NCBI GenBank assembly: GCA_017425305.1
Contig: JAFOOW010000015.1
Span: 1 to 11,521 of the forward strand
Reading direction: 5' to 3'
DNA from: Peptostreptococcaceae bacterium
GTDB lineage: Bacteria > Bacillota > Clostridia > Peptostreptococcales > Peptostreptococcaceae
Length of the DNA stretch: 11,521 nt
Part shown: positions 1-6,886 of the stretch, piece after piece
Layout: each line of letters begins with the position of its first letter
Position numbering within the stretch: position 1 is the stretch's first letter
Program-made: the position numbers and the translations under genes
Notes under the pieces: generated by a model
What the model saw: the letters and a program-made list of their open reading frames with translations, nothing else
Told to the model about the DNA's origin: nothing
Databases searched by the model: none

Positions 1-549
1 AAAGTTCCTGTATTCTCTATGTCAAAACTAGCTAGTGTTGATGTAAGCTTAGGACCTGAAATGAAATCTACAGGAGAAGTTTTAGGAGTAGGTGAAACTT
101 TAGAAGAAGCTTTATACAAAGGGTTCTTAGGGTCTGGTAAGACTATGTCTGATAAGAAGGGTGTAGTACTTGCAACTATAAACAATCATGATAAGGATGA
201 GTTTATAGAAATAGCTAAAGACATGAATGAAATAGGATATACATTTGTAGCTACAGAAGGAACTGCTAAGACATTAATAGAAAATGGTATAGATGCAGAG
301 ATAGTTAATCGGGTTGAAGAAGCTAGACCGAATATATTAGATGTTATAAGAAATAAGCAAGTTGATATAGTTATAAATACTCCTACTAAAGGAAATGATT
401 CAACTAGAGATGGATTTAAGATAAGAAGAACTGCAATAGAGTTTTCTACTGAGATAATGACATCGTTAGATACGTTAAAGGCTTTAGTAGAGGTTAAGAA
501 AAAAGAAATAAGTAGAGAAAGATTAGCTGTTTATAACATAGCTGATTAA
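1..549 (+). CDS. carB: Carbamoyl-phosphate synthase large subunit, C-terminal part (5' end outside window)
   Basis: This is the last ~182 residues of the large subunit of carbamoyl-phosphate synthase, which makes carbamoyl phosphate for pyrimidine and arginine synthesis in the cytoplasm. The reading frame is open from base 1: the first codons read KVPVFS, then [20 protein letters not shown], matching the end of the second ATP-grasp half of CarB. The internal ATG at 19 is therefore not a start and the gene begins upstream of the window. From about residue 50 the MGS-like allosteric domain follows, with [16 protein letters not shown] at its start and [19 protein letters not shown] near its end. 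In this family the domain binds regulators such as UMP, IMP or ornithine; which ones act here cannot be read from the sequence. The gene ends in TAA and a hairpin terminator follows within 4 bases, so it is the last gene of its operon. Recognition is confident; the choice between the names carB and pyrAB is not resolved. Confidence 0.95.
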   Translation, partial: KVPVFSMSKLASVDVSLGPEMKSTGEVLGVGETLEEALYKGFLGSGKTMSDKKGVVLATINNHDKDEFIEIAKDMNEIGYTFVATEGTAKTLIENGIDAEIVNRVEEARPNILDVIRNKQVDIVINTPTKGNDSTRDGFKIRRTAIEFSTEIMTSLDTLKALVEVKKKEISRERLAVYNIAD

Positions 550-552
550 TAT

Positions 553-591
553 AAAAAGAGAGTCTTTATCAAATATAGAGACTCTCTTTTT
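553..591 (+). terminator. Rho-independent terminator of carB
   Basis: Arms GAGAGTCT (558-565) and AGACTCTC (579-586) pair perfectly, extended by five A-T pairs, around a 13-nt loop, and are followed by a run of T. It lies directly after the carB stop codon. Confidence 0.9.
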
Positions 592-682
592 ATATTTATT
601 ATACAATTTCTAGTCAATTATGGTAAAAAACAATGAGTATAGTATAAAGTATTTAAAATAACGCAAATATATACTTATAGTA

Positions 683-691
683 TGGTATAAT
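683..691 (+). promoter_or_regulatory. Extended -10 sigma-A-like promoter for the methyltransferase-rluA unit
   Basis: TGG followed by TATAAT (686-691) makes a consensus extended -10 element. There is no good -35 at the usual distance, which is tolerable for TGn promoters. It lies about 35 bases before the AGGAGG (715-720) of the next gene and after the carB terminator, so it is the natural promoter of the following unit. This is inference from sequence in AT-rich DNA. Confidence 0.55.
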
Positions 692-726
692 ACATAAATT
701 GAGATTAATATTTTAGGAGGCAATCA

Positions 727-1599
727 ATGTTATTATTAGCAGATAAATGGAAAGATTATGAACTTATAGATATGGGTAACGGAGAAAAGTTAGAACGTTG
801 GGGAGATATAGTTTTAAGAAGACCAGATCCTCAAGTTATGTGGCCTATAAAAAATGAATCAGGATTATGGAAAAATCCACATGGTCACTACCACAGAAGC
901 AATAGAGGTGGAGGAGAATGGGAACATAAAAAGAAATATCCTCAAAAGTGGACTGTAAGTTACAAAAACTTAAAGTTTAACATAAGTCCAACTGGATTTA
1001 AGCATACTGGATTATTCCCAGAGCAAGCAGCTAACTGGGATTGGTCAATGGATAAAATAAAAAATGCTGGAAGACCTATAAAAGTATTAAACTTATTCGC
1101 ATATACAGGTGGAGCTACAGTTGCTTGTGCAGCTGCAGGAGCAGAAGTATGTCATGTAGATGCATCTAAAGGTATGGTTACTTGGGCTAAAGAAAACTTA
1201 CAAACATCTGGATTAGGTGATAGAAAAGTAAGATTTATAGTTGATGATGTTGTTAAGTTTGTTGAAAGAGAAATAAGAAGAGGAAATAAATATGATGCTA
1301 TAATAATGGACCCTCCTTCTTATGGAAGAGGACCAAAAGGTGAAGTATGGCAAATAGAAGATAAATTATATGGATTAGTTGAGTTATGTACTAAAGTATT
1401 ATCAGATAAGCCACTATTCTTCTTAATAAACTCATACACTACTGGGTTATCTCCAATAATATTAGAACATATATTAGATGCTACAGTAGCTAGACATGCT
1501 AAAGGTGGAAAGATATACGGTGGAGAAATAGGTATACCTACATCTAGAGACGGAAAAGTTCTTCCTTGTGGTATATTTGGTAGATGGGAGTCTAAGTAA
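727..1599 (+). CDS. Class I SAM-dependent methyltransferase (RlmI/Methyltrans_SAM type), probable rRNA methylase
   Basis: A 290-residue predicted S-adenosylmethionine-dependent methyltransferase. Residues 120-139 form the SAM-binding motif I (LNLFAYTGGATVACAAAGA). The acidic D145 at the end of the next strand fits ribose binding, and DPPSYGRG (195-202) is the motif IV found in RlmI-like and related RNA/DNA methylases. GLFPEQAANW (95-104) is the usual segment before the Rossmann fold. Compared with E. coli RlmI (about 396 residues) it lacks the N-terminal PUA RNA-binding domain and starts with a short, divergent aromatic-rich region. The ATG at 727 has AGGAGG six bases upstream. It is the first gene of a unit and overlaps the RluA-family gene by one base (TAATG), which favours a shared role in ribosomal RNA modification. 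The exact target base is unknown, so no symbol is given. Confidence 0.85.
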   Translation: MLLLADKWKDYELIDMGNGEKLERWGDIVLRRPDPQVMWPIKNESGLWKNPHGHYHRSNRGGGEWEHKKKYPQKWTVSYKNLKFNISPTGFKHTGLFPEQAANWDWSMDKIKNAGRPIKVLNLFAYTGGATVACAAAGAEVCHVDASKGMVTWAKENLQTSGLGDRKVRFIVDDVVKFVEREIRRGNKYDAIIMDPPSYGRGPKGEVWQIEDKLYGLVELCTKVLSDKPLFFLINSYTTGLSPIILEHILDATVARHAKGGKIYGGEIGIPTSRDGKVLPCGIFGRWESK

Positions 1600-2270
1600 T
1601 GGTTAAGGTAATATATGAAGATAATCATTTGCTTGTAGTAGAAAAGCCTGTAAATATATTATCTCAAGGTGATGATACTAATGACAAAGATATGGTAAAC
1701 TTATTAAAAGACTATGTTAAAGTTAAGTACAATAAACCAGGTAATGTTTTTATAGGTCTAGTACATAGACTAGATAGACCGGTAGGTGGTGTTATGGTAT
1801 TTGCTAAAACATCAAAAGCTGCTTCTAGATTATCTGAACAAGTAAGAAGTAAAACCTTAAAAAAGACATATAGAGCCGTTATACATGGAAACATGAAAAA
1901 AGAAGAGGATACTTTAAAAGACTACCTGTATAAAAATAAAAAGACTAATATGGTTAGTGTAGTAAATAAAAACCATAAAGAAGCTAAGGATGCTGAACTA
2001 AGCTATAAAACTTTAGGAAAGAAAGATAAATTTAGTTTAGTTGAAATAGATTTAAAAACAGGAAGACCTCATCAAATAAGGGTGCAGTTTTCAAGCAGAA
2101 AGCATCCTTTATTTGGGGACCAAAGATATGGACAAGATGTTAATAAAAAAGGAGACCAAATATCTCTATGGTCATATAAATTAGAAATAGTTCATCCTAC
2201 AACTAAGGAAAAGATGGAGTTTATATGTGAGCCTCCACAAAAGTATCCTTGGAATTTATTTGAGGTATAA
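1599..2270 (+). CDS. RluA-family pseudouridine synthase
   Basis: A 223-residue enzyme converting specific uridines in rRNA or tRNA to pseudouridine. HRLDRPVGG (56-64) contains the catalytic aspartate D59. The later conserved segments are present: TGRPHQIR (154-161), which contributes an active-site arginine, and KHPLFGD (168-174). There is no N-terminal S4 RNA-binding domain, so this is the short RluA/RluC-core form found in many clostridia, and the target site cannot be named. The start codon ATG at 1599 overlaps the stop of the methyltransferase gene (TAATG), with GGGAG (1586-1590) just upstream. Co-translation with an RNA methylase supports a role in RNA modification. The pseudouridine-degrading kinase and PsuG lie about 1.3 kb beyond its end on the opposite strand; see the findings. 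Confidence 0.92.
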   Translation: MVKVIYEDNHLLVVEKPVNILSQGDDTNDKDMVNLLKDYVKVKYNKPGNVFIGLVHRLDRPVGGVMVFAKTSKAASRLSEQVRSKTLKKTYRAVIHGNMKKEEDTLKDYLYKNKKTNMVSVVNKNHKEAKDAELSYKTLGKKDKFSLVEIDLKTGRPHQIRVQFSSRKHPLFGDQRYGQDVNKKGDQISLWSYKLEIVHPTTKEKMEFICEPPQKYPWNLFEV

Positions 2271-2275
2271 AAACT

Positions 2276-2980
2276 ATGGATAAATATACTGGATTTTATA
2301 TAGATGAACCAACTGGCAACAATGTTTTTTCTTATGAAGAAAGAAAAAATAAATCTATATATGTTCCTAAATTAATAGAAGGAACTTTAGATGATGTGAA
2401 GGTTGGAGATAAAGTAGTATTTAGTGAAATAGATTTTGAAGAAGAAATAAATGCTATAGGCCTTGAACATATGGTTAAGTACAACTTTGAAGGAAAAGAT
2501 GTATATATTTTTGATAACCATAATCACGCTTTTTATTTCTGGGTAAAAAGTTTAAATAATAATATGTTTAATAAAGGATGCAAACTAGTTCACATAGACC
2601 AACATAAGGATATGAGAGAACCAGAAAACTATGATGTAGACATTAATGATATAGATGATGTATTTAGATATACAAATTATACATTAAACGTAGGTAACTT
2701 TATTAAACCAGCACTACACCACAATATATTCTCAGAAGCTATAATAATAGATAGTACTTATGGGCTTGAGATGGATGTAGAAGGTGAAATTGTACTTGAT
2801 ATAGATTTAGATATATTCTCTAAGGATATGGAGTATATGTCTTATGATTTAAGAGTTAATAAGATAAAAGAATATATAGACAGAGCTAAAGTGATTACAA
2901 TAGCTAGTAGCCCATTTTTTATAGAACAAGACTATGCTATAAAAGTGTTAAAAGAATTGTTCAATTATGATATAATATAA
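2276..2980 (+). CDS. UPF0489 family protein of unknown function
   Basis: A 234-residue acidic, soluble protein with no signal peptide or membrane segment. It resembles the UPF0489 family (related to human C5orf22), which has no established activity to my knowledge. Conserved-looking blocks are IFDNHNHAFYFW (78-89), HIDQHKDMREP (107-117), LNVGNFI (137-143), DIDLDIF (175-181) and SSPFFIEQ (211-218). The Asp/His pattern DNHNH, DQHKD and DIDLD recalls the metal-binding DxHxD and DxDxxDP motifs of the arginase/deacetylase fold; that resemblance is my inference. The ATG at 2276 is five bases after the rluA stop, and its GAGG (2262-2265) lies inside the end of that gene, so it is probably translated from the same transcript. 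An extended -10 element for the next gene overlaps its 3' end. Confidence 0.75.
   Translation: MDKYTGFYIDEPTGNNVFSYEERKNKSIYVPKLIEGTLDDVKVGDKVVFSEIDFEEEINAIGLEHMVKYNFEGKDVYIFDNHNHAFYFWVKSLNNNMFNKGCKLVHIDQHKDMREPENYDVDINDIDDVFRYTNYTLNVGNFIKPALHHNIFSEAIIIDSTYGLEMDVEGEIVLDIDLDIFSKDMEYMSYDLRVNKIKEYIDRAKVITIASSPFFIEQDYAIKVLKELFNYDII
2948..2976 (+). promoter_or_regulatory. Candidate sigma-A promoter of the SEC-C gene
   Basis: TATAAT (2971-2976) is preceded by TGA, giving an extended -10, with a weak TTAAAA (2948-2953) 17 bases upstream. It lies inside the last codons of the UPF0489 gene. Transcription would start near 2983 and give a leader of about 60 bases containing the 3008-3023 inverted repeat. 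AT-rich context makes chance matches possible. Confidence 0.45.
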
Positions 2981-3007
2981 GTGTTAATTACTTAAAAATT
3001 TACTAAC

Positions 3008-3023
3008 ATGACATATCTGTCAT
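3008..3023. repeat. Perfect inverted repeat in the leader of the SEC-C gene
   Basis: ATGACA-TATC-TGTCAT: two perfect 6-base arms with a 4-base spacer, eight bases before the GGAGG (3031-3035) of the SEC-C gene and downstream of its candidate promoter. It has the shape of a dimeric repressor operator. As RNA it would form only a weak hairpin, with no T run. Confidence 0.4.
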
Positions 3024-3043
3024 ATAAATAGGAGGAAAAAGGT

Positions 3044-3550
3044 ATGAGTTTATATACTACATGGAGATCTTTAAGTGAAAACCACAATTCTCAAGAAGAA
3101 GAAGTAAAGTTCTGGGAAGAATATTTAAAGAAAGAAACACAAATATACAATGAAATATTAAACAATAAGATGGAAGTTGTTGAAGGAACTGTTACTGAAT
3201 TAGCAGCTAAGTTCAATACTTCAGTTGAATATATAATGGGATTCATAGATGGAATAAGCGAAAGTTTAACAGAAGACTTAACAGAAGATAAGTTAGAAAC
3301 TATAGAAGCTGATTCTGCTGTGAAGTTAGAAATAGATTTCGAAAAATTATACTACAACATGGTAGCTGTTGAAGCTCACTGGTTATATAACTTACAAGGA
3401 TGGAATGAAATATTACCAGAAGAAAAGAGAAAAGAAATACAAAAAGCTTACAAAAACAGCAAGACTGTAGTTAAAGAAGATAAGATAGGAAGAAACGACG
3501 CTTGTCCATGTGGAAGTGGAAAGAAATACAAGAAGTGTTGTGGTAAGTAA
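3044..3550 (+). CDS. Small SEC-C motif (zinc-binding) protein
   Basis: A 168-residue cytoplasmic protein ending in a SEC-C motif: [16 protein letters not shown] (151-166), where C154, C156, C165 and C166 fit the CxCx8CC zinc ligand pattern first known from the SecA C-terminus. The first ~145 residues are strongly acidic, predicted mostly helical, and not recognised. Within them, [19 protein letters not shown] (53-71) could be a helix-turn-helix-like pair of helices, but this is weak. SEC-C tails often bind ribosomes or partner proteins through zinc; the role here is unknown. GGAGG (3031-3035) precedes the ATG by eight bases. A candidate extended -10 promoter (2971-2976) and an inverted repeat lie upstream, and a strong terminator follows directly, so the gene can be expressed on its own. 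Confidence 0.85.
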   Translation: MSLYTTWRSLSENHNSQEEEVKFWEEYLKKETQIYNEILNNKMEVVEGTVTELAAKFNTSVEYIMGFIDGISESLTEDLTEDKLETIEADSAVKLEIDFEKLYYNMVAVEAHWLYNLQGWNEILPEEKRKEIQKAYKNSKTVVKEDKIGRNDACPCGSGKKYKKCCGK

Positions 3551-3554
3551 TTAT

Positions 3555-3584
3555 AAAAAAAGGAGCCATTTGGCTCCTTTTTTA
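3555..3584. terminator. Bidirectional rho-independent terminator between SEC-C gene and psuG
   Basis: AGGAGCC (3561-3567) and GGCTCCT (3572-3578) pair around ATTT, flanked by A-rich sequence on the left and T-rich sequence on the right. It therefore reads as a terminator on both strands. It sits between the convergent SEC-C and psuG stop codons and would protect each operon from read-through by the other. Confidence 0.92.
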
Positions 3585-3604
3585 TTTATAGTAATATAAA
3601 TTTA

Positions 3605-4522
3605 TTATTTTAAGTTAGCTAAGTCTGTAGCTATTTGAGCTGCAACTTTAGCATTGTTGTAAACTAACTCTATGTTAGAAGCTAAACTTTGACCAGCAGT
3701 TATAGTCTTAACCTTATCTAATAAGAAAGGAGTAACCTTCTTACCAGTTATGTTATTTTCATCAGCTTCTCTTAATGCTGTTTCTATAGCGTTAGTTATT
3801 GTATCGTAATCCATTTCGAATTGCTCTGGTATTGGGTTTCCTATAACCATACCACCTTTTAAGTTTAAGTCCCACTTAGCTTTTAAAGCTTCAGCAACTT
3901 CTAATGAAGAGTCAACTCTGTAGTCAACACCGAATCCACTTTTTCTAGTGTAGAATGCAGGGAATTCATCAGTTCCGAATCCTATAACAGGAACTCCGTT
4001 AGTTTCTAAGTATTCTAATGTAAGACCTATGTCTAATATAGATTTAGCTCCAGCACATATAACAGCAACGTTAGTATTAGCTAATTCTTGTAAGTCAGCA
4101 GATATATCGAAAGTTTCTTGAGCTCCTCTATGAACTCCACCTATACCACCTGTAGCGAATACTCTAACACCAGCTAAATCAGCTAATATCATAGTAGTAG
4201 CAACTGTAGTAGCTCCATTTAATTTTTTAGATATAACGAAAGGTAAGTCTCTTCTACTAGCCTTAACAACATCTTTGCTTGTTCCTAAGAATTCTATTTC
4301 TTCTTTAGTAAGACCAACTTTTAAAACCCCATTTATTATAGCTATAGTAGCAGGTATAGCTCCATTTTCTCTAACTATTCTACTAACATTTTGAGCCATT
4401 TCTATATTCTTTGGATAAGGCATTCCATGAGATATTATTGTAGACTCAAGAGCAACAACTGGTTTACCTTCTTCTAAAGCTTTTTGAACCTCTGGATGTA
4501 TTTCTAAATATTTTTTTAACAT
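3605..4522 (-). CDS. psuG: Pseudouridine-5'-phosphate glycosidase
   Basis: A 305-residue cytoplasmic enzyme that splits the C-glycosidic bond of pseudouridine 5'-phosphate, giving uracil and ribose 5-phosphate. The family signature is intact: [17 protein letters not shown] (21-37) with E26, [11 protein letters not shown] (84-94) with K87, [10 protein letters not shown] (125-134), and [18 protein letters not shown] (156-173) with K160. E26, K87 and K160 align with the catalytic glutamate and two lysines I recall for E. coli PsuG (E31, K93, K166). Length is close to the E. coli enzyme (about 312). The ATG at 4522 has GAGGAG (4536-4531) eight bases upstream, inside the kinase gene, and the two genes overlap by seven bases, so translation is probably coupled. 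Its product releases uracil for salvage after the kinase step. The bidirectional terminator follows the stop codon. Confidence 0.96.
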   Translation of the reverse strand: MLKKYLEIHPEVQKALEEGKPVVALESTIISHGMPYPKNIEMAQNVSRIVRENGAIPATIAIINGVLKVGLTKEEIEFLGTSKDVVKASRRDLPFVISKKLNGATTVATTMILADLAGVRVFATGGIGGVHRGAQETFDISADLQELANTNVAVICAGAKSILDIGLTLEYLETNGVPVIGFGTDEFPAFYTRKSGFGVDYRVDSSLEVAEALKAKWDLNLKGGMVIGNPIPEQFEMDYDTITNAIETALREADENNITGKKVTPFLLDKVKTITAGQSLASNIELVYNNAKVAAQIATDLANLK

Positions 4523-5610
4523 AAAATCATCTCCTCTAATATTTTTTGTACACTATCTACAGACATTGCTGGATTTATAGTATTTTTATGTAGTAAAGTA
4601 AGTATTGCAGATGCAGTTGAGAATTTAGCAGTATCTTCTAAGCTTAAATCATTAAGATAACTATAAACTAAACCAGATATGAATGCATCTCCAGCACCTG
4701 TAGCACTTACAGCGTTTACTTTTACACCAGGTAAGTGGAATGTTTTGTTTTCATTAGCACAGAAAACACCATCTTGACCTAAAGTTATAAATATATTTTT
4801 TACACCTTGATTTAAGAAATAATTAGCACAAGTTTGTAAGTCTTCCTTACTATTAATTTTTATTCCAGATAAAATTTCTGCTTCATATTTATTTGGCTTA
4901 ATAGTATGGAATCTACCAATTATATCTTTAATCTTTAAACTCTTATGAGTTGAAACTGTATCTACAAATATAGGTATATTTGTGTAAGTTTTTGTAATAT
5001 AATCAATAACCTCTGAATTTAAATTTGTATCTATGACAATAGCTAAAGAATCTTTTATAGAACTGTGTTTAGACGCAATATAATCAATATCTATTTTGTC
5101 TATTATATCCATGTGAGATATAGCTAATTGCATGTCATTATCATTATTTAATATAGATAAATACATAGATGTAGGAGCAGAGTCTGATATATAACAATCT
5201 GAAATATCTATATTCATTTTTTTACAATCATGAATAATCTTATTTCCATAAACATCATTTCCTATTGCTGATAAAAGTTTTGTATTAACACCTAGTTTAG
5301 AAATGTTTTCGCAAATGTTTCTACCTACACCACCAAGTGAAATATCAACCTTACCAGGATTAGAATCAAACATAACTACATCGTTATTGGGAGCCCCCTG
5401 AATATCAATGTTAGACCCTCCTATAATAGTAACAAAGTTGCTTTTACTTATAATATAACCTTTTCCTTTGATATAGCCTTTCTTCATTAAGTTTGTTATA
5501 TGAACGGCTACAGATGAACGAGTAATATTAAGAATATCAGCTAATTCTTGTTGAGAAACCATAGGATTTTCTTTTATTATTTCTAAAATTTCTTGTTCTC
5601 TATCAGTCAT
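4516..5610 (-). CDS. psuK: PfkB-family pseudouridine kinase with N-terminal HTH domain
   Basis: A 364-residue two-part protein. Residues ~1-55 form a winged helix-turn-helix ([20 protein letters not shown], then [12 protein letters not shown]). The rest is a ribokinase/PfkB kinase starting [16 protein letters not shown], with [15 protein letters not shown] (93-107) and the ATP-site motif [12 protein letters not shown] with GAGD at 305-308. Next to psuG, the expected reaction is pseudouridine plus ATP to pseudouridine 5'-phosphate. The layout resembles E. coli YeiI (HTH plus kinase) more than E. coli PsuK, which lacks the HTH; substrate is therefore inferred from the neighbour and the symbol is tentative. 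I chose the ATG at 5610 because GGTGAT (5619-5614) lies just upstream. The in-frame ATG at 5622 (four residues longer) has no ribosome binding site. It may regulate its own operon through the palindrome at 5634-5651. Confidence 0.88.
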   Translation of the reverse strand: MTDREQEILEIIKENPMVSQQELADILNITRSSVAVHITNLMKKGYIKGKGYIISKSNFVTIIGGSNIDIQGAPNNDVVMFDSNPGKVDISLGGVGRNICENISKLGVNTKLLSAIGNDVYGNKIIHDCKKMNIDISDCYISDSAPTSMYLSILNNDNDMQLAISHMDIIDKIDIDYIASKHSSIKDSLAIVIDTNLNSEVIDYITKTYTNIPIFVDTVSTHKSLKIKDIIGRFHTIKPNKYEAEILSGIKINSKEDLQTCANYFLNQGVKNIFITLGQDGVFCANENKTFHLPGVKVNAVSATGAGDAFISGLVYSYLNDLSLEDTAKFSTASAILTLLHKNTINPAMSVDSVQKILEEMILC

Positions 5611-5611
5611 C

Positions 5612-5619
5612 AATATCAC
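5612..5619 (-). promoter_or_regulatory. Ribosome binding site deciding the kinase start
   Basis: On the minus strand GGTGATAT precedes the ATG at 5610, matching the 3' part of the AAGGAGGTGAT Shine-Dalgarno sequence. The alternative ATG at 5622 overlaps this site and has only AT-rich sequence before it. Confidence 0.6.
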
Positions 5620-5633
5620 CATTAATAAATATT

Positions 5634-5651
5634 TGCTTATTTAAATAAGCA
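5634..5651. repeat. Perfect 18-bp palindrome, candidate operator of the psuK-psuG operon
   Basis: TGCTTATTTAAATAAGCA is identical to its reverse complement. It lies 24 bases upstream of the kinase start and about 6-24 bases downstream of the predicted transcription start, a classic repressor position. The only DNA-binding domain encoded nearby is the HTH at the N-terminus of the kinase itself, hence the proposal of autoregulation (inference). Confidence 0.55.
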
Positions 5652-5663
5652 TATGTTAAATAA

Positions 5664-5692
5664 ATAATAACATTTATCTTATTAAAACACAA
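5664..5692 (-). promoter_or_regulatory. Sigma-A-like promoter of the psuK-psuG operon
   Basis: On the minus strand TTGTGT (5692-5687), a 17-base spacer and TATTAT (5669-5664), with TGT directly before the -10 (extended -10). Predicted start of transcription is near 5657, giving a leader of about 47 bases that contains the 18-bp palindrome. Confidence 0.6.
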
Positions 5693-5759
5693 TAAAAATT
5701 TTACATATTTTGTAAATAAAATATTTGAGTAAATGTGATATAAGATAACAATTATTAGT

Positions 5760-5787
5760 AACAATATTTGTCGATTATCATAATATA
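5760..5787 (+). promoter_or_regulatory. Sigma-K-like promoter of yabG
   Basis: AAC (5760-5762), a 16-base spacer and CATAATATA (5779-5787) fit the sigma-K pattern mAC-N16-CATAnnnTA. B. subtilis yabG is transcribed by sigma-K in the late mother cell, so the match agrees with known biology. Transcription would begin near 5794, ahead of AGGAGG (5809-5814). Confidence 0.55.
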
Positions 5788-5824
5788 AACTAAACCAAAT
5801 AGTTTTGTAGGAGGCATCCATATT

Positions 5825-6727
5825 ATGAAAATAGGAGATACCGTAGTAAGAAAATCCTATAATAAGGATATTATATTTAGAATAATAGGTTTTGAAATAG
5901 ATGAAAATAATCAGAAGATAGCTGTTTTAAAGGGAGTAGCGTTTAGAATATTAGCTGATTCAACTATAGATGATTTAGAAAAAGTAAATGATACAGAAGT
6001 AAAAGATTTACTAATAGATAAAGATATAGAAACTAGAATATATAAAAGTATAAAAAAAAGTAAAGAAATAAATAAAAAACTAAATAGAGCAATGCAAAAA
6101 TCAGGAAATGCATCAAAACAATCAGCTACACAATCTCAAGGACAGAGTATAAATTCATATGGTATGCCAGGTAAGGTTCTACATTTAGATGGTGACCCAG
6201 AATACTTAAAGATATGCTTAGATGTATATACTAAATTAGGTATACCAGCTATAGGTAAGGCAATTCCAGAAAACCTTCAATATAAAGAGGTAAGATCATT
6301 ATTAGAACAATATAATCCATCCATTTTAGTTATAACAGGCCACGATGCTTTAATAAATAGTAAAGGCAGTAAGAAAGATTTAAAAAATTATAAAAATACA
6401 AGTAGCTTTATAAAAGCTATCAAAGAAGCGAGAAAATATGATCCTTCACTAGATAGTTTGGTTATATTTGCAGGAGCTTGCCAATCAAACTATGAGGAAC
6501 TTATTAAAGCAGGAGCTAACTTTGCTAGTTCACCAAGTAGAGTAATGATACATGCTCTAGACCCTTTATTAGTAGTAGAGAAGATAGCTTGTTCAAGAAT
6601 AGATAAAGTTGTACCTTTAGAAGAAGTTTTAGGCCATACTGTAACAGGTATGAAAGGTGTGGGAGGTATAGAAACTAGAGGAAAATTTAGGTTAACAATG
6701 CCATCGGCAATTTATAATACCTATTGA
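5825..6727 (+). CDS. yabG: Sporulation-specific cysteine protease YabG
   Basis: A 300-residue mother-cell protease that processes spore coat proteins. In C. difficile it also processes the germination proteins CspBA and pre-SleC. B. subtilis YabG is about 290 residues. Residues 1-75 form a small beta-rich N-terminal domain beginning IGDTVVRKSY. A basic stretch and a Ser/Gln-rich linker (~92-115) come next. The protease domain starts near 117 (KVLHLDGDPEYL). H173 in ILVITGHDAL and C219 in IFAGACQSNYEEL are the likely catalytic pair, in a clostripain-like arrangement; this assignment is inferred from their conserved context. MIHALDPLLVVEKIA and GIETRGKFRL near the C-terminus are further family blocks. 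AGGAGG (5809-5814) precedes the ATG by ten bases. It is divergent from the psuK operon and has a sigma-K-like promoter. No clear terminator follows. Confidence 0.95.
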   Translation: MKIGDTVVRKSYNKDIIFRIIGFEIDENNQKIAVLKGVAFRILADSTIDDLEKVNDTEVKDLLIDKDIETRIYKSIKKSKEINKKLNRAMQKSGNASKQSATQSQGQSINSYGMPGKVLHLDGDPEYLKICLDVYTKLGIPAIGKAIPENLQYKEVRSLLEQYNPSILVITGHDALINSKGSKKDLKNYKNTSSFIKAIKEARKYDPSLDSLVIFAGACQSNYEELIKAGANFASSPSRVMIHALDPLLVVEKIACSRIDKVVPLEEVLGHTVTGMKGVGGIETRGKFRLTMPSAIYNTY

Positions 6728-6775
6728 ATATAAAGTAGAAATTTGCATACTAAAAAAATCGAAAAAAAAACAGTA

Positions 6776-6804
6776 TTGACTTTTATAGAAAAAATATATA
6801 AAAT
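6776..6804 (+). promoter_or_regulatory. Upstream candidate veg promoter (P1)
   Basis: TTGACT (6776-6781), a 17-base spacer and TAAAAT (6799-6804), each one mismatch from the sigma-A consensus, preceded by an A-rich tract (about 6751-6770) that could act as an UP element. Transcription would start near 6812, giving a veg leader of about 75 bases. Confidence 0.5.
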
Positions 6805-6818
6805 ATTTAGTTTAAGGT

Positions 6819-6847
6819 TTGACATAAAAGTCAAAATATGTTAATAT
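6819..6847 (+). promoter_or_regulatory. Downstream veg promoter (P2) with inverted repeat over the -35
   Basis: Consensus TTGACA (6819-6824), a 17-base spacer and TAATAT (6842-6847) with an extended -10 TGT. The veg promoter of B. subtilis is known as very strong, which agrees. TTTGAC-N6-GTCAAA (6818-6835) is a perfect inverted repeat covering the -35 and part of the spacer, a possible operator. Confidence 0.65.
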
Positions 6848-6886
6848 TATATTATGTAAACATATAATGTTAAAGAAGGTGATATA

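Noticed and set aside
19..21. ATG at base 19 as a gene start
   Set aside because: The frame is open upstream and already reads as CarB, so this is an internal methionine of a truncated gene.
1320..1628. Minus-strand open frame opposite the methyltransferase and rluA genes
   Set aside because: It lies antisense to two clear genes with family motifs and has no recognisable domain or ribosome binding site.
5747..5770. Imperfect direct repeat AACAATTATTAGT / AACAATATTTGT before yabG
   Set aside because: Too short and imperfect in a very AT-rich spacer to be told from chance.
5603..5821. Minus-strand open frame of 72 codons between the kinase and yabG
   Set aside because: It overlaps the kinase start, the promoters and the palindrome, has an Ile/Tyr/Asn-rich composition typical of translated AT-rich spacer, and lacks a ribosome binding site.
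6728..6775. Terminator after yabG
   Set aside because: The stretch is A-rich but I find no stem of useful length; transcription may run on into veg.
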